Source of the DNA: Deltaproteobacteria bacterium
GTDB taxonomy: Bacteria; Desulfobacterota_B; Binatia; UBA9968
Assembly (NCBI GenBank): GCA_005879255.1
Contig: VBKY01000243.1
Location: 1-16,509, forward strand
DNA length: 16,509 nucleotides
Direction of reading: 5' to 3'
Shown one piece after another: positions 7,097-13,278 of the stretch (its first letter is position 1; every line of letters begins with the position of its first letter). Under the pieces are notes generated by a model. The model did not search any database. It saw only the letters and a program-made list of their open reading frames with translations, and had not been told where the DNA came from. The translations under genes were made by a program, and so were the position numbers.

Positions 7097-7876
7097 TCAA
7101 CCGGGGAAGCCCAGCCGTTTGGAGAGCTCACTGCCGGCCTTTAGTAACGCGGGCGCGATGTCGTTATTGATCCTCGCGTCGGTCAATCGATGCTCGGGGC
7201 CCACCACCACCAACGTGCCGACAAGGGATCGGGTATAGTCGCGGACGGGCACGGCGATAGCATTGACGTCTTCGGCGAACTCGCCGCGTTCCACGGCATA
7301 ACCTGATTCCCCGATCATCGTCATCTGTTCGCGCAATGCATTTCTGTCGAGGATCGTCTTGTCCGTATAACGCTCTAACCGGTCCGCCAAATTTTGACTT
7401 GCGCCGCCCTCGGCTTCAAATACCAGATGCACCTTGCCCGCGGCGGTGCAATAAACCGGAAGCACCGTGCCCAAGAATGATACTACCCGCACTGTACGCG
7501 CGGACTCGACAAAATCGAGAGGAATAATCGAGCCCCCTTTTCGGATCGCGACATATGCGCTTTCTTTAGTCACCCTCGACAAATCATCGAGGATCGCTCT
7601 GGATTGCAATAATAAACCCATTTGATGAATAAATGTCTGTCCCAACTGTAAACATTTGAGACCCAAACGATAATTTTCAGTGATCTTGTTCTGTTCGATG
7701 TAACCCCGCGCTTCGAGCGTCGCCAGCAGACGAAAGACGTTGTTCTTGTGCAGTTTAAGCCGTTTGCTGAGCTCCGTAACGCCAATTTCATCAACATTGC
7801 CGTTGAACTGTTCCACCACGTCGAGCGCGTGTGATACAGACTGAATGACATAATTGGACTTCTCGCGCCGAACCAT
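7097..7876 (-). CDS. IclR-family transcriptional regulator
   Basis: A 259-residue protein with the standard IclR layout. A winged helix-turn-helix spans about 9-66 (YVIQSVSHALDVVEQF, then VTELSKRLKLHKNNVFRLLATLEARGYIE). A ligand-sensing effector domain spans about 80-255, with GTVLPVYCTAAGK (136-148) and EDVNAIAVPVRD (202-213). IclR regulators typically control catabolism of small carboxylic or aromatic acids. The ligand cannot be named from sequence. GGGGAGG precedes the ATG closely. The oxidoreductase gene lies 247 bp downstream on the same strand, so the regulator may control it or be co-transcribed with it, but this is only positional evidence. Its own promoter overlaps a 6-bp inverted repeat that could be an autoregulatory operator. 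Confidence 0.93.
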   Translation of the reverse strand: MVRREKSNYVIQSVSHALDVVEQFNGNVDEIGVTELSKRLKLHKNNVFRLLATLEARGYIEQNKITENYRLGLKCLQLGQTFIHQMGLLLQSRAILDDLSRVTKESAYVAIRKGGSIIPLDFVESARTVRVVSFLGTVLPVYCTAAGKVHLVFEAEGGASQNLADRLERYTDKTILDRNALREQMTMIGESGYAVERGEFAEDVNAIAVPVRDYTRSLVGTLVVVGPEHRLTDARINNDIAPALLKAGSELSKRLGFPG

Positions 7877-7931
7877 GTTTCCTCCCCGGTGTACGTCTTG
7901 CTTTGAAGCGACTTTAGATCATTCCAAAAAG

Positions 7932-7966
7932 GCGTTTTAACGTGGTCGATGGTGATTGTCAAACGC
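7932..7966 (-). promoter_or_regulatory. Putative iclR-type gene promoter with overlapping inverted repeat
   Basis: On the minus strand, TTGACA (7957-7962, perfect -35), a 17-bp spacer, then TAAAAC (7934-7939). The start would be near 7927, about 50 nt before the ATG. GCGTTT (7932-7937) and AAACGC (7961-7966) form an inverted repeat whose arms overlap the -10 and the -35, as an operator would. The promoter call is fairly strong; the operator is speculative. Confidence 0.6.
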
Positions 7967-8179
7967 GTAAGCACGTGGCAAAACTCTTTAGCTCTGTGGC
8001 AACTTCAGCCAAATTTTAGAGTCAAAATCAATCCGCTTAACGGGTCATTGCAAGCTGATTTACACACACCGTTTTGCCCAACAGGCGACAAGAAGGCTGC
8101 TCGTGTTCTCGTCGAGCTCCTCTCAGAACAACACTGCCGATCCGGAACGCTGGTTGCGCCCGCGGCTGACGATCAATAC
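7967..8179. other. Intergenic stretch between the IclR and trp promoters, no gene seen
   Basis: A plus-strand frame of 89 codons (7949-8218) crosses this region. It has no ribosome site, no recognisable domain and an unlikely composition, and it overlaps both divergent promoters. I read it as chance. No RNA gene or clear repeat was found. Confidence 0.6.
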
Positions 8180-8208
8180 TTGACCGGCACCAGCCATTGC
8201 GGCAGTAT
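8180..8208 (+). promoter_or_regulatory. Promoter of the trp attenuator/trpEG operon
   Basis: TTGACC (8180-8185, 5 of 6 matches), an exact 17-bp spacer, then CAGTAT (8203-8208, with the key A2, A5 and T6). Transcription is expected at about 8214-8216, which falls on the ATG (8215-8217) of the Trp leader peptide. Confidence 0.6.
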
Positions 8209-8214
8209 GGGTGC

Positions 8215-8295
8215 ATGATCGTACGGTTGGGAGTCGCGCATTTCGTCTTGGCATGGTGGCGCTGGCTACTGAGGCAGCGTCTTCACCGTGGCTGA
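8215..8295 (+). CDS. trpL: Tryptophan leader peptide (attenuation control peptide)
   Basis: A 26-codon frame ending in TGA at 8293-8295. Its core reads VLAWWRWLLRQ, with Trp codons 14, 15 and 17 (8254-8256, 8257-8259, 8263-8265). Three Trp codons in four positions, just upstream of trpE and of an intrinsic terminator, is the hallmark of a trp attenuation leader, as in E. coli trpL (tandem WW) and rhizobial trpL. Translation senses charged tRNA-Trp. The stall codons lie inside the 5' arm of the first hairpin (8252-8264), and the stop codon lies immediately after the segment that would form the antiterminator. There is no convincing ribosome-binding site. The predicted transcription start coincides with the ATG, so initiation is probably leaderless. 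Confidence 0.88.
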   Translation: MIVRLGVAHFVLAWWRWLLRQRLHRG

Positions 8296-8365
8296 TCCCC
8301 ATCTAAAAAAGTGAGTTCTTAAGATACGGGCCATAGGTGATAAACTTATGGCCCTTTTTGTTTTT
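8252..8365 (+). promoter_or_regulatory. Trp attenuator: mutually exclusive 1:2, 2:3 and 3:4 hairpins
   Basis: Hairpin 1:2 pairs 8252-8257 with 8285-8290 and 8258-8264 with 8275-8281 (13 pairs, two wobbles, a TTC bulge at 8282-8284). Its 5' arm covers the Trp codons. Antiterminator 2:3 pairs 8285-8292 with 8330-8338 (8 pairs including one G-U, A8335 bulged), and 8297-8298 could add two pairs with 8328-8329. Hairpin 3:4 is the terminator at 8328-8354. A ribosome stalled at Trp codons would block arm 1 and favour 2:3, so trpE is transcribed. A ribosome reaching the stop codon would cover arm 2 and allow 3:4. Pairings were drawn by hand without energy calculation. Confidence 0.8.
8328..8365 (+). 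terminator. Intrinsic terminator of the trp attenuator
   Basis: GGGCCATAGGT (8328-8338) pairs with ACTTATGGCCC (8344-8354) in an 11-bp stem with one G-U pair and a GATAA loop, followed by TTTTTGTTTTT (8355-8365). It sits 10 bp before the trpE ATG, within the operon leader, so its role must be conditional. Confidence 0.92.
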
Positions 8366-8375
8366 GTAAGGATAC

Positions 8376-9863
8376 ATGATTCAACCTACTTACAAAGAAT
8401 TTTGCCGACTTGCCAGACAAGGCAACTTGATACCCGTCTACCAGGAGTTGCTGATGGACCTGGAGACACCGTTATCCTTTTTCAAGCGGCTTGAGCGCGA
8501 TCGCTATTCGTTCCTGCTTGAAAGTGTGGAAGGAAGCGAACGATGGGCCCGTTATTCATTTTTGGGAACTTCCCCGCACCGGGTTTTTAAATCCCGCGGC
8601 AATCAGGTCGAAATCGTTGAGAATGGTAAGTTAAAGAAATTAGTTTCCGAAGTGCCACTAGATCTACTTCAAGAACTGTTGAAAGACTGCCGGCCGGTAA
8701 CGGTGCCCGGAGTTCCGCCTTTTTTTGGCGGCGCGCTCGGTTACGTGTCTTACAACGCCGTGGAACAATTTCATGAGATCACCAATAGCAAGCAAGATCC
8801 TCTCGGCATGCCGGAGATTTTCTTCGTTTTTGTGCAAACTCTGGTTGCCTTCGACAATTTGAAACACACGATTAAAGTTATCGACAACGTTGAAATCAAG
8901 GAAAAAATAAATCTCCGGCGTGCCTATGACGCGTCGGTCAAGAGAATTCGCAAAGTCATTGCCAGTCTCCAGAAGAAGCCGCGCGGGATTGAGCCGCGAG
9001 ATCTGAATCAGAGCAACGGCAATCGAAAATTTCGTTCTAATCTAACACAACAAGGTTTTGAAAACGCGGTCACCCGAGCGAAAGAATACATAAAGGCCGG
9101 CGATGTGATTCAAGTGGTGCTTTGCCAGAGGCTCGAAACCGAGACGAGCAGCGATCCGTTCGAAATTTATCGTGCCCTGCGATTCATCAATCCGTCGCCT
9201 TATATGTTCTATTTGGAGTTGGAAGATCTCCGGGTCATCGGTTCATCACCCGAAACCATGGTGCGATTGACCGGCAACACTATCGAGCTCCGTCCAATTG
9301 CCGGAACGCGTCGGCGAGGCGCCACCCCGGAAGAAGAGCGAGCACTCGAAGATGACTTGCTCGCCGATCCCAAGGAGCGCGCTGAACATATCATGCTGGT
9401 CGACCTGGGTCGCAACGATGTCGGTCGCGTCGCTGAAATCGGCACGGTCGAGGTCAATGAGCTGATGGCTATTGAACGCTACTCACACGTGATTCACATC
9501 GTCTCCAATGTCCGCGGCAAACTAGCAACGGACAAATCTGCTTTCGATCTCTTTGTCTCGGCCTTTCCGGCGGGAACTGTTTCCGGGGCGCCAAAAATCC
9601 GCGCGATGCAGATCATTAGCGAGCTCGAACCGCAAAAGCGCGGACTTTATGCCGGCGCCATCGGCTATTTCGGCTACAACGGCAATCTCGACACCTGTAT
9701 CGTTATCCGCACCATCTTGATGAAGGGCAAGAAGGTTTTTATTACGGCCGGCGCCGGCATCGTCGCCGATTCCGATCCGCAGCTAGAGTACCAAGAGACG
9801 CTCAACAAAGCGCGTGCCATGCTAAAAGCGGTCGATCTTGCTGAACAGTGGAGAAAACGATGA
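8376..9863 (+). CDS. trpE: Anthranilate synthase component I
   Basis: A 495-residue chorismate-utilising enzyme that makes anthranilate from chorismate with ammonia delivered by TrpG, the first step of tryptophan synthesis. The N-terminal region has the LLES motif (47-50) associated with tryptophan feedback binding. The catalytic domain carries PIAGTRRRG (307-315), DLGRND (343-348), FPAGTVSGAPKIRA (397-410) and TAGAGIVADSDP (457-468), all expected of active TrpE. AAGGA precedes the ATG. The gene begins 10 bp after the attenuator terminator and overlaps trpG by 4 bp. The Trp-rich leader argues for TrpE rather than the folate paralogue PabB. Other trp genes are not in this window, so the pathway is split. 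Confidence 0.97.
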   Translation: MIQPTYKEFCRLARQGNLIPVYQELLMDLETPLSFFKRLERDRYSFLLESVEGSERWARYSFLGTSPHRVFKSRGNQVEIVENGKLKKLVSEVPLDLLQELLKDCRPVTVPGVPPFFGGALGYVSYNAVEQFHEITNSKQDPLGMPEIFFVFVQTLVAFDNLKHTIKVIDNVEIKEKINLRRAYDASVKRIRKVIASLQKKPRGIEPRDLNQSNGNRKFRSNLTQQGFENAVTRAKEYIKAGDVIQVVLCQRLETETSSDPFEIYRALRFINPSPYMFYLELEDLRVIGSSPETMVRLTGNTIELRPIAGTRRRGATPEEERALEDDLLADPKERAEHIMLVDLGRNDVGRVAEIGTVEVNELMAIERYSHVIHIVSNVRGKLATDKSAFDLFVSAFPAGTVSGAPKIRAMQIISELEPQKRGLYAGAIGYFGYNGNLDTCIVIRTILMKGKKVFITAGAGIVADSDPQLEYQETLNKARAMLKAVDLAEQWRKR

Positions 9864-10426
9864 TATTGTTGATTGACAATTACGACTCCTTCACCTTCAA
9901 CCTGTATCACTATCTGGGCGAGCTCGGTGCCAGCATAAAAGTTTATCGAAACAATAAAATTACCTTGAACGAGATCGCAGCGTTGCGACCCGAGAAGATC
10001 GTTATTTCGCCGGGCCCGTGCACGCCGAACGAGGCAGGCATTTCATGCGATACGATCAAGCGTTTCGGCGCAGAGATTCCGATCCTTGGCGTCTGCCTCG
10101 GCCACCAATCCATTGGTGCCGCCTACGGCGGCGCGATCGTACGCGCGCCGTCGATCATGCATGGCAAGCGCTCAGAGGTCACTCACGATGCGTTGACGAT
10201 TTTCCGGGAAGTGAAAAACCCTTTCGCCGCCATGCGTTATCATTCTTTGGTGATTGACCCGCGAAGCTTACCGGCGGACTTAACCGTCAGTGCTCAGACC
10301 TACGACGGAGTCATCATGGGGGTACGTCACAAGACTTTCCCGGTGGAGGGTGTGCAGTTTCATCCCGAATCGATCCTCGCCGAAGAGGGTAAAAAGCTTC
10401 TCAAGAATTTTCTGGATTACTATTGA
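9860..10426 (+). CDS. trpG: Anthranilate synthase component II, glutamine amidotransferase
   Basis: A 188-residue class I glutamine amidotransferase that releases ammonia from glutamine for TrpE. It shows NYDSFTFNL (7-15), the oxyanion-side SPGPCTPNEAG (50-60), the nucleophile in GVCLGHQSIG (C79) and the catalytic HPE triad part (H168, E170). Its length is normal for the stand-alone subunit. The frame opens at a GTG at 9848, but ATG 9860 is preferred: it gives the canonical N-terminus, has GGAG 6 nt upstream and overlaps the trpE stop in an ATGA, typical of coupled translation of subunits in equal amounts. It could also serve para-aminobenzoate synthesis, as some TrpG/PabA proteins do, but the operon context favours tryptophan. 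Confidence 0.96.
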   Translation: MILLIDNYDSFTFNLYHYLGELGASIKVYRNNKITLNEIAALRPEKIVISPGPCTPNEAGISCDTIKRFGAEIPILGVCLGHQSIGAAYGGAIVRAPSIMHGKRSEVTHDALTIFREVKNPFAAMRYHSLVIDPRSLPADLTVSAQTYDGVIMGVRHKTFPVEGVQFHPESILAEEGKKLLKNFLDYY

Positions 10427-10438
10427 GCCGTTCGCGCG

Positions 10439-10858
10439 ATGAAGCTACTCTGCTTTCAGGCAAAGCGCTTTCGCTGGAAAACCCATTCAAAAACGCTTCC
10501 AGATGTTCGCGATCGCGACATTGACCAGGAGGTCGCCGAAACGATTGTCGTGTTCGTCCACGCTGAAGCGTCCGATGCGGATGAAGAACGCTACGGCTCG
10601 GTGTCGCGTCAGGTCCTCAAACATATCAAATGGCTCGCCAACAAGCGGGGCCTCAAGAATATCGTGCTCCACTCTTTCACCCATCTCGGCGGCGAAACCG
10701 CCCAACCGGCTGTCGCCGAATCATTCATTGACACCACCGCCCAACGGTTGCGCGATACCGGTTATCAGGTCTGGACGACACCCTTCGGTTACTTCTGCGA
10801 ATGGGACCTCAGCGTTTACGGTGAAAGTCTAGCCAAAGTATGGAAAGAGATCCATTGA
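10439..10858 (+). CDS. Stand-alone threonyl-tRNA synthetase editing-domain protein (archaeal type)
   Basis: A 139-residue protein matching the archaeal ThrRS N-terminal editing domain, a fold related to D-aminoacyl-tRNA deacylase that removes wrong amino acids such as serine from tRNA-Thr. The signatures are the MKLL start, IVLHSFTHLGG (75-85, H82 at the expected editing histidine), a helix with LRDTGYQVWTTPFG (104-117) and YGESLAK (127-133). The aminoacylation and anticodon domains are absent, so it would act in trans. Where archaeal domains usually have the PFGW(Y/F)K motif, this protein reads PFGYFCEW, with Cys (C120) at the position of the active-site lysine. It starts 12 bp after the trpG stop with no strong ribosome site, so it should be co-transcribed with trpEG and share the attenuator. 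Activity and substrate are uncertain. Confidence 0.8.
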   Translation: MKLLCFQAKRFRWKTHSKTLPDVRDRDIDQEVAETIVVFVHAEASDADEERYGSVSRQVLKHIKWLANKRGLKNIVLHSFTHLGGETAQPAVAESFIDTTAQRLRDTGYQVWTTPFGYFCEWDLSVYGESLAKVWKEIH

Positions 10859-10912
10859 GCCGAAGCTTTAAACTTGCCCTTTGCGCGGCTTTTCATCGTA
10901 CACAGCGGACAA

Positions 10913-10942
10913 TGGACGGATTCGAAAGCATGTTATTATAAT
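10913..10942 (+). promoter_or_regulatory. Putative promoter of the SH3b lipoprotein gene
   Basis: TGGACG (10913-10918), an 18-bp spacer, then a perfect TATAAT (10937-10942). The start would be near 10949, about 27 nt before the ATG at 10976. Confidence 0.6.
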
Positions 10943-10975
10943 GCGTTCAATCAAGTTGACTCTGGGAGGCCGCCA

Positions 10976-11527
10976 ATGACTCGATACGTCAATCTCATAA
11001 TGGCATCGCTACTAGTAGTCTTAATTTCGCTCGCCGCATCGGCGTGTAAGAACAAGGAGAAACCGGTCGCGCTCAAGGAGCTTCCCGACCTCAACGAGCA
11101 AACGCGGGCCTACGTCACAGTAGAGCGTACCAAGGTCCGCGCCGGCCCCGGGACGCAGTTTCGTGCCATCGCCGACATAGGCCCCGATGCCAAAGTCAAC
11201 GTCGTCGGAAAAGATGGCGATTGGGTACTGATTGTTTCGAAAAAGGGCAACGCGCCCGGCTACATCGAAATGGCTTCGGTAAAAGCTTCGGAGGGTGAGG
11301 TTAAAGAAGGCTTGAACCCGCAGGCCGAGGGCAAATACGAAACGGTTGCGGATACCCAGGTAAGGAGCGGACCGGGTCTTCACTACCCTGTGGTGGCAAA
11401 TATTCCCAAAGGAACCAAGCTCAACGTGGTCGAAGAAGAAAAAGGCTGGCTCAAGGTGGAATCCAAGCGCGGCAACAAACCGGGTTACGTCGACGCAAGT
11501 TTGGCAAAACCCGCTGTGGAACGGTAG
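10976..11527 (+). CDS. Lipoprotein with two bacterial SH3 (SH3b) domains
   Basis: A 183-residue protein. Residues 1-24 form a lipoprotein signal peptide (LLVVLISLAASAC, C24 lipidated), followed by a charged linker and two tandem SH3b repeats at about 46-103 and 121-177. The repeats are clearly duplicated: VRAGPGTQFRAIADI and VRSGPGLHYPVVANI, then VNVVGKDGDW and LNVVEEEKGW, then KGNAPGYI and RGNKPGYV. SH3b domains commonly bind cell wall peptides or mediate protein contacts in the envelope. No enzyme domain is present, so it is probably a periplasmic adaptor or wall-binding protein. The ATG at 10976 has GGGAGG 6 nt upstream and starts the signal peptide, whereas an upstream in-frame start at 10874 would not. 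It has its own promoter and so is probably separate from the trp operon. Confidence 0.88.
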   Translation: MTRYVNLIMASLLVVLISLAASACKNKEKPVALKELPDLNEQTRAYVTVERTKVRAGPGTQFRAIADIGPDAKVNVVGKDGDWVLIVSKKGNAPGYIEMASVKASEGEVKEGLNPQAEGKYETVADTQVRSGPGLHYPVVANIPKGTKLNVVEEEKGWLKVESKRGNKPGYVDASLAKPAVER

Positions 11528-11642
11528 AGCAAAAGCGCATCTCGCTTACGGGTCGAATTCGTAATTCCGGTCGTTGCTCTCACGCCGCCGACGAACGAGA
11601 ACCTAGGCTGACCCAATTCTTTCGACAAACCGCGAGCAGAGG

Positions 11643-12614
11643 CTAACAAAGCTTTAATAGCTCCGCCGCCGTGTCACCCAAAATTTTCTTTATACTTTTA
11701 TCGTCCAGCGGTAAATTGCGAATGGTCTCGATGTAGTTTTTCAATTCCTTCATCCCTTTCCCGGTGTCTGTATTCACTCCGGTGAAATCCTGCGGATAGT
11801 CGCTGGCAAAAACCATGCGTTCTGGACGAATCCCTTGCAGCGCACAATTAAGCGCGGCGATACCTCCTTCGAATCCGGCCATGTCGAAATAAACCTTATC
11901 GTAGTACTCGCCGAAGGGCCTCTTGAGCGTACCGAAGCGGTAGCCCTTTCCAATCAGACGATCTTTGACCGCGGCGATACCGCCGCCGAAGTGGGCCATG
12001 ACGATCTTTAGATTGGGAACCCGATCGAAAATACCGCCGGCGATGAGTCGTGTTATCGCGACCGTAAGATCGACCTCGCGCCCTAACACGCGCGGCAGAT
12101 CATAATCCTTTAAGTGCTCGTAACCTGTCGGCACCAACGCCGGATGGACAAAAACTGGAACATCGAGGGCACAGACCGTTTCGTAAAAGTCGTAAAGTTT
12201 CGGCGAGTCGAGAGAGAACCCACCAACCTGCGACGTAATTGTCACTCCGTGCAGTCCGAGATCGCCAATTGCCCGGCGCAACTCGTCGAGCGCCGTTTTC
12301 CCTTCGAGGATCGGCGCCTGGGCCAAACCGACGAAGCGGTGCGGATATTTTTTTTGAATGGCAGCGAGATCGTCGTTGATGAAACGGCAGTCCTCCAGCG
12401 GCGCGGACCAGCCAAGCAAGCACGAAAGCACAGACAGATCGATGCCCGCTTGAGCCATATCATCGAGCTGCAAATCCAAATCGTATAAACGCCGATGCAT
12501 CGTCGTCGCGGGTAGACCGCCTTCCTCGAGCATGGTCCTGCCGGTCTCCGAATAGAGTCCTCGCTTCTTGGCTAATTGCACGGGAATGTAGTGATGCTGG
12601 AAATCGATGACCAT
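11643..12614 (-). CDS. Amidohydrolase family 2 protein (ACMSD-like metal-dependent hydrolase/decarboxylase)
   Basis: A 323-residue TIM-barrel protein of the amidohydrolase-2 family (ACMSD, gamma-resorcylate decarboxylase and relatives). It begins with MVIDFQHHYIP, the metal-binding strand-1 motif. It continues with VFVHPALVP (H157), VMAHFGGG (H208) and FASDYPQDF (D272), the usual remaining metal and catalytic residues. At the HxH position the sequence is QHH, so the first histidine appears to be Gln (Q6) while H8 is kept. Related proteins hydrolyse or decarboxylate carboxylic and aromatic acids; the substrate here is unknown. GGGGAG lies 10 nt before the ATG. It converges with the SH3b lipoprotein gene across a 115-bp gap without a clear terminator. 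No pathway partners are adjacent. Confidence 0.9.
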   Translation of the reverse strand: MVIDFQHHYIPVQLAKKRGLYSETGRTMLEEGGLPATTMHRRLYDLDLQLDDMAQAGIDLSVLSCLLGWSAPLEDCRFINDDLAAIQKKYPHRFVGLAQAPILEGKTALDELRRAIGDLGLHGVTITSQVGGFSLDSPKLYDFYETVCALDVPVFVHPALVPTGYEHLKDYDLPRVLGREVDLTVAITRLIAGGIFDRVPNLKIVMAHFGGGIAAVKDRLIGKGYRFGTLKRPFGEYYDKVYFDMAGFEGGIAALNCALQGIRPERMVFASDYPQDFTGVNTDTGKGMKELKNYIETIRNLPLDDKSIKKILGDTAAELLKLC

Positions 12615-12879
12615 CTGTTCTTCGCTCCCCTCTCGCCTTCATTGACCTTGTCATTACGGCACGCTCGCACCCGCGGCTGCTGAATGACTGCGGCACATCC
12701 GCAACTGCTGTGTAAGCTTTCCTAACATGAGACGATAGCTCTCAGCCAGCCACCTGTGGTGTTGTCATATCGAGCTCGACATGTCAGCAGAATAGACGAG
12801 TAGCGGCCAACTATTTCTTAAAGGTTCATGTGCCGAGTCACACTTTCACGACAATCACACCCGATTTCGTGCCTATGAT
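12615..12879. other. Gene-free stretch upstream of the amidohydrolase gene
   Basis: I see no credible gene, RNA or repeat here. It should contain the amidohydrolase promoter on the minus strand, but no convincing hexamer pair stands out. Confidence 0.5.
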
Positions 12880-13083
12880 CTAGACTTTGTCAGATTTCTG
12901 CCCGCTCGAAAACCGAGGTTGCGCAGGGACAATTTTGTCTGTGGAAGAACCGGCGTAACCTTCGTCAATCGCTGCCAAGATCGTCACGCTTTGCCGTCCA
13001 TGAGCGTCGCCTACTTCGGGCGTCAGGTGGATTTTGACGAGATCAACGGCGGTCTCGATTGTCCGTTTCACGATGAGAATCAT
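12880..13083 (-). pseudogene. Short coding-like remnant, possibly the C-terminal end of a Gfo/Idh/MocA-type oxidoreductase
   Basis: A 67-codon minus-strand frame with coding-like codon choice. Its reading, with VKIHLTPEVG, then DAHGRQSVTILAAIDEGY and GSSTDKIV, resembles the C-terminal tail of Gfo/Idh/MocA oxidoreductases, which ends in a 'p.v...DGr..v.i.lAi..S...gk.V' pattern. The frame meets a stop (TAA at 13102-13104) six codons upstream of its ATG, no ribosome site precedes it, and no N-terminal Rossmann domain lies upstream. It therefore looks like the 3' remnant of a deleted gene. Alternatives are a real small protein or a chance frame. The family call rests on pattern memory only. Confidence 0.35.
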
Positions 13084-13278
13084 TCCCCAACAAAATATAT
13101 ATTACTTGTCCGGTCCAACAACCCATCCGTAAGACCACGATAATTTAATAAATTGTCATTCGCTCAACAGCGTGACTGACTCGCTGACCCAGTAGTTGAC
13201 GATCACGATTGGGTGGCACATTGGTTGCGTTATCTCGATCCTCGACGACAATTTTGATTTGACACGATGAGGTTTATT
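13084..13278. other. AT-rich intergenic stretch upstream of the PEP-CTERM gene
   Basis: It holds AT-rich runs (around 13095-13104 and 13141-13153) unlike the GC-richer neighbours, and a TTGACG at 13196-13201 that could be a -35 without a good partner -10. It is the expected promoter region of the plus-strand gene. Confidence 0.4.

Noticed and set aside
7949..8218. Plus-strand 89-codon frame ending in an ATGA overlap with the Trp leader peptide
   Set aside because: No ribosome site, no recognisable domain, and it runs through the IclR-type promoter and the trp promoter; the overlap with the leader ATG is probably chance.
8254..8306. A second leader-like frame (17 codons with one Trp) just before the attenuator
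   Set aside because: It contains a single Trp codon and no ribosome site; the frame from 8215 with three clustered Trp codons fits attenuation far better.
11528..11642. Small inverted repeats (AAGCG/CGCTT and GAATT/AATTC) between the convergent lipoprotein and amidohydrolase genes
   Set aside because: Stems of 5 bp with no T-run; not enough for a terminator call.
12919..13143. Plus-strand 74-codon frame opposite the 12880-13083 remnant
   Set aside because: The minus-strand reading looks more protein-like; this one appears to be its shadow.
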